Made by a program: the position numbers and the translations under genes. Below the pieces are notes generated by a model that was given only the letters and a program-made list of their open reading frames with translations, searched no databases and was not told the DNA's origin. A DNA stretch of 64,000 nucleotides from Methylophilus sp. 42 (GTDB taxonomy: Bacteria; Pseudomonadota; Gammaproteobacteria; Burkholderiales; Methylophilaceae): the NCBI RefSeq assembly GCF_000384155.1, contig NZ_KB913031.1, forward strand, positions 620,001-684,000, read 5' to 3'. Shown piece after piece: positions 57,338 through 64,000 of this stretch; the stretch's first letter is position 1, and each line of letters begins with the position of its first letter.

Positions 57338-59182
57338 CTACTCGGAAATTAATTTCTCAATAGCAGACTTGATACCGTTGTTGTCTAGACCACATTCGGC
57401 CAGCATAGTTTCGTGGCTGCCATGCTCGATGAATTGGTCTGGCAAGCCGAGGCAGCGTATCGGTTTGGCTATGCCATGCGCTTGCAAACATTCCATCACG
57501 GCCGCGCCAGCGCCACCCATCACGGCATTTTCTTCCACAGTGAGCAGGTAATCGTGCGTGCGCGCCATGTCCAGCACCATGGCTTCATCGAGCGGTTTGA
57601 TAAAACGCATATTGACTACGCTGGCATCAAAAGCTTCTGCTGCTTGTAGCACTGGTTGCAGCATGCTGCCAAAAGCCAGAATGGCGATTTTTTTACCGTG
57701 GCGCACCAAGTGTGCTTTGCCGATAGGCAGTGATTCTAAGGCTGGCGAAATACTCGCGCCTATGCCACTGCCGCGTGGATAGCGTACGGCGGCGGTGCCC
57801 GAATACTGGTAACCAGTCGTCAGCATTTGGCGGCACTCGTTTTCATCGCTAGGCGCCATGATGACGATATTGGGGATACAGCGTAAAAAGCTTAAATCAA
57901 AGCTGCCGGCATGTGTCGGGCCATCGGCGCCAACCAGGCCAGCACGGTCAATTGCCAGTAATACGTCCAGGTCTTGCAAGGCGATATCATGAATCAATTG
58001 GTCATACGCGCGTTGCAAAAAGGTCGAGTAAATCGCCACCACTGGCTTCAGGCCGTCACAGGCCATGCCCGCAGCAAATGTCAGCGCATGCTGCTCGGCA
58101 ATGCCCACATCAAAATAGCGTTGTGGATAGGCGTCAGCAAAGCGGTTGAGGCCGGAACCATCACACATGGCAGGCGTGATGCCGACCAGTTTGTCATCTG
58201 CTGCGGCCATGTCGACCAGCCAGTCGCCGAATATTTGCGTATAACTTGGTCGCTCACTATGGCTTAGGCTATGCCCGTTTTGCGGGTCAAACTTGCTCAC
58301 ACCATGGTATTTGTTCGGATTCGCTTCGGCCGGGCTGTAGCCTTTGCCTTTTTGTGTCACGACATGCAAAAATTGGGGGCCTTGCAGCTGGCGGATATTA
58401 CCCAGCGTATCGATCAGGGTGTCGATATCGTGGCCGTCAATCGGGCCAATATAGTTGAAACCGAATTCTTCAAATAGCGTTCCTGGCGTCACCATGCCTT
58501 TGGCATGTTCTTCGGCACGTCGCGCGAATTCCTTCACCGGCGGCATGATATCCAGCACTTTTTTGCCGCTGCGGCGCACGCTGTCATACAGTTTGCCGGA
58601 CATTAAGCGAGCAAGGTAATTGTTAAGCGCGCCGACGTTGTTGGAGATGCTCATGTCGTTATCATTGAGGATTACCAGAGTATTGGTATCCATGTCGCCA
58701 GCATTATTCAAAGCTTCAAATGCCATGCCCGCCGTCATGGCGCCATCGCCAATGATCGCCACGCTGCGGCGATTCGAGCCTTGTGCTTTGGCAGCAACAG
58801 CCATGCCTAACGCGGCTGAAATCGAGGTGCTGGAATGGCCGGTGCCAAACGTGTCGTATTCGCTCTCATCGCGCTTGGGGAAGCCGGCAATGCCTCCCGC
58901 TTTGCGCAAATTAGCCATGGCTTCGCGGCGGCCAGTTAGAATTTTGTGCGGGTAGGTTTGGTGGCCGACATCCCACACCAGGCGATCATCAGGCGTGTTG
59001 TAGATGTAATGTAATGCGATGGTGAGTTCAACCACACCCAGGTTAGAGGCCAGATGGCCGCCCGTTTGCGATACGCTTTGAATCAGGAATGCGCGTAGTT
59101 CTGCCGCCAGCACTTTGAGCTGCGAGCGCTCCAGCGTGCGGAGGTCGGTAGGGGAGTCAATGCGGGACAGCAGCGAAGTCAT
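57338..59182 (-). CDS. dxs: 1-deoxy-D-xylulose-5-phosphate synthase
   Basis: A 614-residue thiamine-diphosphate enzyme, first step of the MEP isoprenoid pathway. Seen are [34 protein letters not shown] and the transketolase C-half with [13 protein letters not shown]. Starts 2 bp after ispA. Confidence 0.98.
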   Translation of the reverse strand: MTSLLSRIDSPTDLRTLERSQLKVLAAELRAFLIQSVSQTGGHLASNLGVVELTIALHYIYNTPDDRLVWDVGHQTYPHKILTGRREAMANLRKAGGIAGFPKRDESEYDTFGTGHSSTSISAALGMAVAAKAQGSNRRSVAIIGDGAMTAGMAFEALNNAGDMDTNTLVILNDNDMSISNNVGALNNYLARLMSGKLYDSVRRSGKKVLDIMPPVKEFARRAEEHAKGMVTPGTLFEEFGFNYIGPIDGHDIDTLIDTLGNIRQLQGPQFLHVVTQKGKGYSPAEANPNKYHGVSKFDPQNGHSLSHSERPSYTQIFGDWLVDMAAADDKLVGITPAMCDGSGLNRFADAYPQRYFDVGIAEQHALTFAAGMACDGLKPVVAIYSTFLQRAYDQLIHDIALQDLDVLLAIDRAGLVGADGPTHAGSFDLSFLRCIPNIVIMAPSDENECRQMLTTGYQYSGTAAVRYPRGSGIGASISPALESLPIGKAHLVRHGKKIAILAFGSMLQPVLQAAEAFDASVVNMRFIKPLDEAMVLDMARTHDYLLTVEENAVMGGAGAAVMECLQAHGIAKPIRCLGLPDQFIEHGSHETMLAECGLDNNGIKSAIEKLISE

Positions 59183-59184
59183 GA

Positions 59185-60075
59185 TTAAAATGGGCGCTCA
59201 CAAATAAATTTGGCAATGCCGCGTAGCGGGTCTGCCTGCGGGCCGAAGCTCGCCAGTAACTGCAATGTTTGCGCGTACAGGGTGTTTACCAGCGCTTTCG
59301 CCTCTTCCAAACCAAGCAGGCTGACGTAGGTCGATTTTTCCTGTAAAGCATCTTTGCCTGCGGTTTTGCCCAGTGTCTGTGTATCTGCGGTGGCGTCGAG
59401 AATATCATCGACCACCTGGAATGCCAGCCCCATATGCTGACTATATTGCTCTAAGGCCGTGATGAGTTGCTGATGCGTGTGGTCCGCTGCATAAGCACCC
59501 AGTAATGCTGCCGCTTCAATCAGGGCGCCCGTTTTGTACTGGTGCATTGTTTGCAATGCCTCACGTGACAGCAATTTGCCTGTGCTCTGCAAGTCTATGC
59601 TTTGGCCGCCACACATGCCGCGTGAACCGGTCGCTGTTGCCAATACCTGCACTTGTTTTAAAGCTTGCGGCGCACTGGTGCTGGCCAGGCATTCAAAGGC
59701 CTGGCTTTGTAACGCATCGCCCACCAGTAAGGCGGTCGCATCGTCATATTGTTTGTGGCAGCTGGGCTTGCCGCGGCGCAGGTCGTCATCGTCCATGCAC
59801 GGCATATCATCATGCACTAGAGAAAAGGCGTGGATCAGTTCCACTGCGGCGGCGGCGGCATCTGCCGCGTTGGGTGTCGCCCCAGCCAGTTCTGCCGCAG
59901 CATAACTTAACAAGGCGCGCACACGCTTGCCCCCGCCCAGCACCGCATAACGCATGGCCTCATGCAGGCGGCCAGGTAACGTGCTCTCACTGGGTAACGT
60001 GCGTGACAATACCTCTTCAACACGTTGCTGATGTGCGCTGGCCCAATGATCAAAAACAAATGGAGGCTGAGTCAT
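59185..60075 (-). CDS. ispA: Farnesyl/geranyl diphosphate synthase
   Basis: A 296-residue prenyl synthase with the aspartate-rich motifs [17 protein letters not shown] and QVVDDILD, and [10 protein letters not shown] for substrate binding. ATG 60075 is preferred over a non-ATG start at 60087. Sits between xseB and dxs as in E. coli. Confidence 0.95.
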   Translation of the reverse strand: MTQPPFVFDHWASAHQQRVEEVLSRTLPSESTLPGRLHEAMRYAVLGGGKRVRALLSYAAAELAGATPNAADAAAAAVELIHAFSLVHDDMPCMDDDDLRRGKPSCHKQYDDATALLVGDALQSQAFECLASTSAPQALKQVQVLATATGSRGMCGGQSIDLQSTGKLLSREALQTMHQYKTGALIEAAALLGAYAADHTHQQLITALEQYSQHMGLAFQVVDDILDATADTQTLGKTAGKDALQEKSTYVSLLGLEEAKALVNTLYAQTLQLLASFGPQADPLRGIAKFICERPF

Positions 60076-60102
60076 GACTAAAGACAAAAGAAAGCAGGCG
60101 CG

Positions 60103-60348
60103 TTAATTGGCCTCAAAAGGAGTCAGCTGTTGCTGCTGGTTCAAGATCAGCACGGTTTGTTCGGCTTGCTGCAGTGATTCCTGGCACACTTGCAATAATT
60201 GCATGCCCTCAGTGTAAGCCGTTAATGCGGCTTCCAGTGGCAGTTCGCCAGACTCCATACTTTTAACGATGGACTCCAATGCTGCCAGTCGCTCAGCAAA
60301 AGTTTGTTGATCATTCACCGTAGACGGTGACTTTTTGGAAGCACTCAT
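60103..60348 (-). CDS. xseB: Exodeoxyribonuclease VII small subunit
   Basis: Encodes 81 residues with the XseB helices (FAERLAALESIVKSMESGEL, LEAALTAYTEGMQLL). Several copies surround the XseA subunit, which is not in the window. First gene of xseB-ispA-dxs. Confidence 0.93.
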   Translation of the reverse strand: MSASKKSPSTVNDQQTFAERLAALESIVKSMESGELPLEAALTAYTEGMQLLQVCQESLQQAEQTVLILNQQQQLTPFEAN

Positions 60349-60431
60349 GAAAATTAGCCTGTGAAAACGCCAGCTATTTTAACAAAACTCCCCAAGCTTG
60401 CGGGATTATTCTCATGTGTACGAAGGATAGA

Positions 60432-61085
60432 TCAGGCAGGTAAAACGCGCAGCAGAAATTGGCGAATATCGTTGATTTCTTCTTCACATACACTGTGCGG
60501 CATGTCGTATTCGTGCCATTCCACCGCATAACCCGCAGCCTCTAGCGTTTGCCGCGACGATTGCGCAGTCGCCAGTGTAATGACACTGTCTTGTCGTCCA
60601 TGTGCCATCCAGATCGGCAACGGCTTGTTGGCGAGATGCTGTTTTTCTTTAAGCTGATTTTTTAAGGGCAAATAAGTAGATAGCGCTAATACGCCAGCTA
60701 GGGGTTGATCGAAGCGCGTTGCTGTGTGCAAAGCCATTGCGCCACCCTGTGAAAACCCCGCCAGTAAAATACGTTGCGAAGGGATGCCACGTGCAATCTC
60801 TGCTTCAATCATGGCATTAATTGTCGCCTGCATATTGTTGATGCCAACTTCATCTTGAGTGCTTTCTGACTGCAACCCAAAAATGTCATACCAGGCACGC
60901 ATCTCGTAACCGTTGTTCAATGTCACCGGACGATAAGGCGCATGCGGCAGGATAAATTTGATATATGGCAGGTTGAGCATTTGAACCACGGGCTCAAAGT
61001 CATGGCCGTCAGCGCCTAGGCCGTGGAGCCAGATGATGCATGCCTTGTTATGGCTTTCTGAATTAATAACAACGTTACTTAACAT
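60432..61085 (-). CDS. Carboxylesterase/phospholipase-type alpha/beta hydrolase
   Basis: A 217-residue hydrolase of the EstB/acyl-protein thioesterase group: ACIIWLHGLGADGHDFEPVV, nucleophile GFSQGGAMALH, acid in HGRQDSVI and histidine in DMPHSVCEEE. Cytosolic; the physiological ester is unknown. Confidence 0.92.
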   Translation of the reverse strand: MLSNVVINSESHNKACIIWLHGLGADGHDFEPVVQMLNLPYIKFILPHAPYRPVTLNNGYEMRAWYDIFGLQSESTQDEVGINNMQATINAMIEAEIARGIPSQRILLAGFSQGGAMALHTATRFDQPLAGVLALSTYLPLKNQLKEKQHLANKPLPIWMAHGRQDSVITLATAQSSRQTLEAAGYAVEWHEYDMPHSVCEEEINDIRQFLLRVLPA

Positions 61086-61127
61086 GGCTTGGGCTTAAAT
61101 TTTCAATCGAATAATAAAGTGCTTATT

Positions 61128-61386
61128 TTAATTAATATTTAAGAATTAACTTAGCTATGCCTGCAAGTTTTTATAACGTTACTTAAGCCTCTACTCAATT
61201 AACATTACAGGAGTACAGATGGTGATGTCGATATTAGGGGGCTGGCAAACGCTGAGAGTTTAAGTTCGACTTTGCTCAGCGATTAGGAATTAACGCGCAA
61301 GAATTGCTAGCTTAAATAAGCCAGAATAAACGCGAACTGTTTTGAAGGTATATTTTGAGCTTACGCTCGATTCTTGCTGAGTCTGA
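61128..61386. other. Hairpin after the pilin gene (61386-61428; see next entry)
   Basis: Coordinates are given correctly in the following entry. Confidence 0.05.
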
Positions 61387-61428
61387 ATAAACGAAAGCAC
61401 CGATTTACGGGCTTTCGTTTATTTCTTT
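61386..61428. terminator. Terminator-like hairpin downstream of the pilin
   Basis: AATAAACGAAAGC (61386-61398) and its complement (61411-61423). The T-rich side faces plus, but its place 13 bp after the minus-strand pilin stop suggests it ends that gene, possibly both ways. Confidence 0.6.
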
Positions 61429-61435
61429 GGATTTG

Positions 61436-61783
61436 TTAAGACGCAGCTCTGGTGCATGTTGCACCTTGAGACATATCACATGTAATTACTCTGCCTGTAC
61501 CAGCATTTCTAGCTGGAACAGGGGTGAATGTTGTGGTTGCAGCTGTTGGCGTCGTAATCGCATTGCATGCTGATGGTCTGTGGTCATTTACTGTGCGACC
61601 AACAGTGAGGGCAGCCAGCGAACTTTTTGCATATGCACTTGCTTCGGCCAAACATGCCGAGTCTGCAGCTTCGCGTGTGTAATCTTGATAAGCCGGAATC
61701 GCTACAGAAGCCAAAATACCGATAATGGCCACAACGATCATCAATTCAATCAGGGTAAAACCTTGTTGTACGTGTTTTTTCAT
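61436..61783 (-). CDS. Type IV prepilin, PilA/PilE-like
   Basis: ATG 61783 (115 residues) leaves GGA 7 bp upstream and gives leader MKKHVQQG, cut before [20 protein letters not shown] with glutamate at +5. IPAYQDYT follows, as in type IVa pilins. The body is short (usual length 140-170) and ends with a small loop between CDMSQGATC. It stands alone, 22 kb from mshN, with its own sigma-54 promoter. Confidence 0.88.
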   Translation of the reverse strand: MKKHVQQGFTLIELMIVVAIIGILASVAIPAYQDYTREAADSACLAEASAYAKSSLAALTVGRTVNDHRPSACNAITTPTAATTTFTPVPARNAGTGRVITCDMSQGATCTRAAS

Positions 61784-61866
61784 CATGTTTTCCTTTTGAG
61801 TCAAGTTTAAAGTGAACATCTACTGTTTCATTCACTGCTTTTCCAACAGTGTTCGCTAAACCCTAA

Positions 61867-61882
61867 AGCAACAGCTGTGCCA
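61867..61882 (-). promoter_or_regulatory. Sigma-54 promoter of the pilin gene
   Basis: On the minus strand TGGCAC, AGCTG, TTGCT: exact -24/-12 elements. Start near 61857, ~74-nt leader. An upstream palindrome CATATT/AATATG (61904-61919) could be part of an activator (PilR-like) site. Confidence 0.8.
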
Positions 61883-61919
61883 GCTCTTTACTTTGGTCTG
61901 TAACATATTGAAAAATATG

Positions 61920-62078
61920 AATTAAAGGGTTTTTATGCTTTATTTTTTCGAATTGAATTCAAGATCTTTTGGCTAGGCGGGCAAAATAAAAGATGACGTA
62001 AAGTGGCAGCTATCGCCAATCTTTGGCAATACAAGTGATGTTTTTGGTCAGGAGGAAAGTGGGGGGGGGCTTAGATGC
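61920..62078. other. Non-coding stretch upstream of the pilin promoter
   Basis: AT-rich, no gene. It holds a run of nine G (62061-62069). Apart from the flanking promoter and terminator nothing else is seen. Confidence 0.4.
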
Positions 62079-62110
62079 AAAAAAGGGATTGTGTGGTACA
62101 CAATCCCTTT
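62079..62110 (-). terminator. Rho-independent terminator of the MxaD-like gene
   Basis: A perfect 13-bp stem (62082-62094 with 62098-62110, loop 3 nt) and six T on the minus strand, ~130 bp after the stop. Confidence 0.88.
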
Positions 62111-62241
62111 ATTTGGTGTCAGTGTTTAGCTTTTGACCAAACACTGCATTTGCAAAAACTGTTGTTTACAACGTAAGACTTACCAGAACTTCCACCAGGG
62201 TTTACTGTTGCCTTGCGTGCGCTTACCAGAACCCTGGCTAA

Positions 62242-62787
62242 TTACTTTCCCGATTCGGCGACCTTTTTCAGGCTTTCCAGACCAGCATCAAAATAATCGT
62301 TAACTGCTTTGGTTGCAGCGTCGTCATTTTGTTCAGGTTTTGGGATGTTTGAAGAGTCGGCACGTGTGTAGCTGCCTTTAACCGTTACCACTGCTTCGTT
62401 GCCGCTGCCGGTCACAGTGATGCTTGGGTAAAAGTTAGACACTTGCAAGGTGCTTTTTTCAATCACGTATTCATACTTCAAGCGCATGCCAGCGTCGTCG
62501 GCAGAGCGCAGTTTTTCGTACATCACGCCGCCGTTTTTCAGTTTAACGGTGCGATAAGTGGCGTCATCACCGTTTTCATCTTTTTTCTGCTCTACGGTGG
62601 TTGATTCAACGCCTGCGTGCCAAGCTTGTACATTGCCAAAGTCTTTGAACAATGCCCAGACTTTTGCCGGTGCTGCTTTGATGGTGACGGTTTTTTCAAA
62701 ACGTAACGCAGCCGCACCGTGTGCGCCAGCAGTCAGAGGGATCAGCGGCAATAAAGAAACAGCAATAATGCCTAGAATTTTTTTCAT
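62242..62787 (-). CDS. mxaD: MxaD-like periplasmic SRPBCC protein
   Basis: Encodes 181 residues: a signal peptide (about 1-22, ending TAGAH) and a START/SRPBCC ligand-binding domain (RFEKTVTIKAAPAKVWALFKDF, VQAWHAGV). Sequence and length fit MxaD, a periplasmic protein that in methylotrophs supports electron flow from methanol dehydrogenase to cytochrome c; another SRPBCC role cannot be excluded. AGGAG lies 7 bp before the ATG. After the stop another frame reads on and ends PWWKFW; this is probably chance. Confidence 0.75.
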   Translation of the reverse strand: MKKILGIIAVSLLPLIPLTAGAHGAAALRFEKTVTIKAAPAKVWALFKDFGNVQAWHAGVESTTVEQKKDENGDDATYRTVKLKNGGVMYEKLRSADDAGMRLKYEYVIEKSTLQVSNFYPSITVTGSGNEAVVTVKGSYTRADSSNIPKPEQNDDAATKAVNDYFDAGLESLKKVAESGK

Positions 62788-62944
62788 TACATTTCTCCTG
62801 ATATTTACAGACTTTCAAAACTAAAAGTAAGCGGTACTTGATAAAAGTAGGCAGTCTTGGAGTTTCAAAAACAACCCGTGACTTTACCTAAAAAAAAGCT
62901 TCTTTGCGACTAATTCATGGGGCATCCTGTGAAAAAAACAAATT

Positions 62945-63943
62945 TTATTTGGCCTGAAGTATAAATTGTCCAAATGACCGGCATAGTTTGGGGCTGGCAA
63001 TGGTGTGCGTGACGGTATTTGTCTGAGCGTCAATCATTGAAACGGTGTCTGATCCCCAATTGGCAACGACGATTTGATTGGTCGCTTTGTCATACTCAAT
63101 CCCTTCCGGGAACTCGCCGACGGTAACCGTTTTCACGGTTTTGCCTGTGTTTAAATCAATCACCGAAACGCTTTCTGCATGATTGTTGCTGACATAGGCC
63201 CAGCGACTGTCCGGGCTAATGGCCACGCCATAAGGGTGTTGCCCGGTTTTGACTGTGCTTGATTGATAGGTATCCACATTCAGCAAGGTGAGTGTGTTGC
63301 TGACCACATTGACGACGAACAGTGTGCGTCCATCAGGACTGAGCGTTAAAGCGAACGGGTGCAAGCCGACCGGGATTTGCGCCAGCGTTTTCAGCGTATT
63401 GGTGTCGACAACGGTAATGTCGTTGCTATCGCGGTTGGCAATAAACAATTTTTTGTTGTCTGCGCTGACCAGCATGCCTGAAGGTGTCTTGCCCGCCTTG
63501 AAGGCTTTTTGTTTTTCAGGATGCGCGGTGTCCATGGCAATCACCTGTTCGCCACCCCAGTCGGCCACATATAAGGTGCGTTCATCTCGGCTGAGTGTGA
63601 TGCCAACGGCTTGTACTGGCACCGGGATGTCTTGCACCTTTTGCTGGGTATGGCTATTAATGATGGAGACGCTTTGGCTATTGGCATTGCTGATGTAAAC
63701 GCGCTGCTGCTTTGCCGCAATCGCCACGCCCACTGGCGCTTTACCAACGTCTATCGTCTGTATGACCTGTTTTTTTTGCGTGTCGACTACCGATACTGTG
63801 TCACTGCCCTGGTTGGTGATGTAGGCTAAATTACCTGCGTGACTGAGTGCGCTCCACACGAATAGCAAGAGCAGGCTACTGCACTGTTGGTGCAGCCGAT
63901 GTTGTTTGGGTGCGTGAGAGGTGTGTGTCATTGGCAGGTGCAT
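62945..63943 (-). CDS. YVTN-family beta-propeller protein, exported
   Basis: A 332-residue protein with an N-terminal signal (to about 37, WSALSHA) and seven propeller-blade repeats, each with a pattern like AYITNQGSDTVSVVDT followed by a V-G-x-x-P turn. Such proteins are frequent near PQQ-alcohol dehydrogenase genes; the role here is unknown. Start could be residue 5 instead. Confidence 0.85.
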   Translation of the reverse strand: MHLPMTHTSHAPKQHRLHQQCSSLLLLFVWSALSHAGNLAYITNQGSDTVSVVDTQKKQVIQTIDVGKAPVGVAIAAKQQRVYISNANSQSVSIINSHTQQKVQDIPVPVQAVGITLSRDERTLYVADWGGEQVIAMDTAHPEKQKAFKAGKTPSGMLVSADNKKLFIANRDSNDITVVDTNTLKTLAQIPVGLHPFALTLSPDGRTLFVVNVVSNTLTLLNVDTYQSSTVKTGQHPYGVAISPDSRWAYVSNNHAESVSVIDLNTGKTVKTVTVGEFPEGIEYDKATNQIVVANWGSDTVSMIDAQTNTVTHTIASPKLCRSFGQFILQAK

Positions 63944-63987
63944 AAAGATAAAACGGTTGTGAGTGTATCGGGTTGACAGACGTATTA

Positions 63988-63993
63988 ATTATA
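63988..63993 (-). promoter_or_regulatory. Possible -10 of the YVTN gene
   Basis: TATAAT on the minus strand 45 bp before the start; its -35 would lie outside the window. A TTGACA on the plus strand (63973-63978) could serve a gene beyond the edge. Confidence 0.3.
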
Positions 63994-64000
63994 TGACCAT

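Larger units (their letters stand above)
61086..61435. other. Non-coding gap between esterase and pilin genes
   Basis: Only short structures are seen: a CGCTGAG/CTCAGCG inverted repeat (61250-61281), GAGC/GCTC, and a strong hairpin before the pilin. AACGTTACTTAA occurs at the esterase start (61071-61082) and again at 61175-61186. A 14-codon frame at 61219 follows GGAG but has no other support. Confidence 0.4.

Noticed and set aside
61219-61263. 14-codon frame with a GGAG site
   Set aside because: Too short, no conservation evidence.
61386-61428. Feature entry with reversed end coordinate (61386-61128)
   Set aside because: A coordinate slip; the correct hairpin is the entry 61386-61428 and the other should be ignored.
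1-64000. CRISPR array, tRNA, rRNA, IS element or prophage
   Set aside because: No regularly spaced repeats, cloverleaf, rRNA-like sequence, transposase or phage gene was found.

Overview
The window looks like chromosome of a methylotrophic betaproteobacterium, most likely Methylophilaceae (Methylophilus/Methylovorus-like). This rests on the betaproteobacterial character of the housekeeping genes (type II homoserine kinase, FolE2, a DUF2782 protein, a BPSS1780-type membrane protein) and on a periplasmic MxaD-like protein next to a YVTN beta-propeller protein at the right edge, a pair typical of methanol-oxidation neighbourhoods. It is inference; no rRNA or methanol dehydrogenase gene is present. 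No tRNA, rRNA, CRISPR array, IS element or prophage was seen.

Layout. 1-9.1 kb: the end of an RND pump gene with its outer-membrane factor, an MHS-type transporter, lgt, a cysteine-cluster protein, a MoaB/CinA-type protein, and an MHYT-PAS-GGDEF gene split by a one-base frameshift. 9.1-11.5 kb: small membrane proteins, a RelE/Phd-type toxin-antitoxin pair with its own palindrome, and a DUF4344 metallopeptidase. 11.5-21.5 kb: polA, a LOG protein, DUF2782, thrB, a membrane protein, an EAL-CBS-GGDEF protein and uvrD. 21.5-22.5 kb: a non-coding stretch with a large structured inverted repeat and a candidate small RNA, then trmL. 23.1-39.1 kb: a nearly complete MSHA-type pilus locus in three blocks (mshEG; pilin genes mshACDOPQ behind a sigma-54-like promoter; mshI, a PilN-like gene, mshJKLMN). 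39.1-45.5 kb: comF and a biotin operon bioBFHCD followed by a rhomboid protease gene. 45.5-47.7 kb: divergent waaG and waaC. 47.7-51.7 kb: grpE-dnaK-dnaJ with two sigma-32 promoters. 51.7-61.1 kb: a candidate regulated small RNA, a ParA-like protein lacking the P-loop lysine, corA, aroC, an HcaT-like transporter, folE2, the xseB-ispA-dxs operon and an esterase. 61.4-64 kb: a solitary type IV pilin with a near-perfect sigma-54 promoter, the MxaD-like protein and the YVTN protein.

How it fits together. Surface structures and cyclic-di-GMP are the common thread: MshE carries both N-terminal c-di-GMP-binding motifs, two c-di-GMP enzymes are encoded nearby, and both pilin genes have sigma-54-type promoters. 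The strongest undescribed candidates are the large inverted repeat, whose internal hairpins differ in sequence but both pair perfectly, and two orphan small-RNA candidates that share an anti-Shine-Dalgarno-like TTTCCTCC element, one of them behind tandem TTACA repeats spaced like an OmpR/PhoB-family operator.
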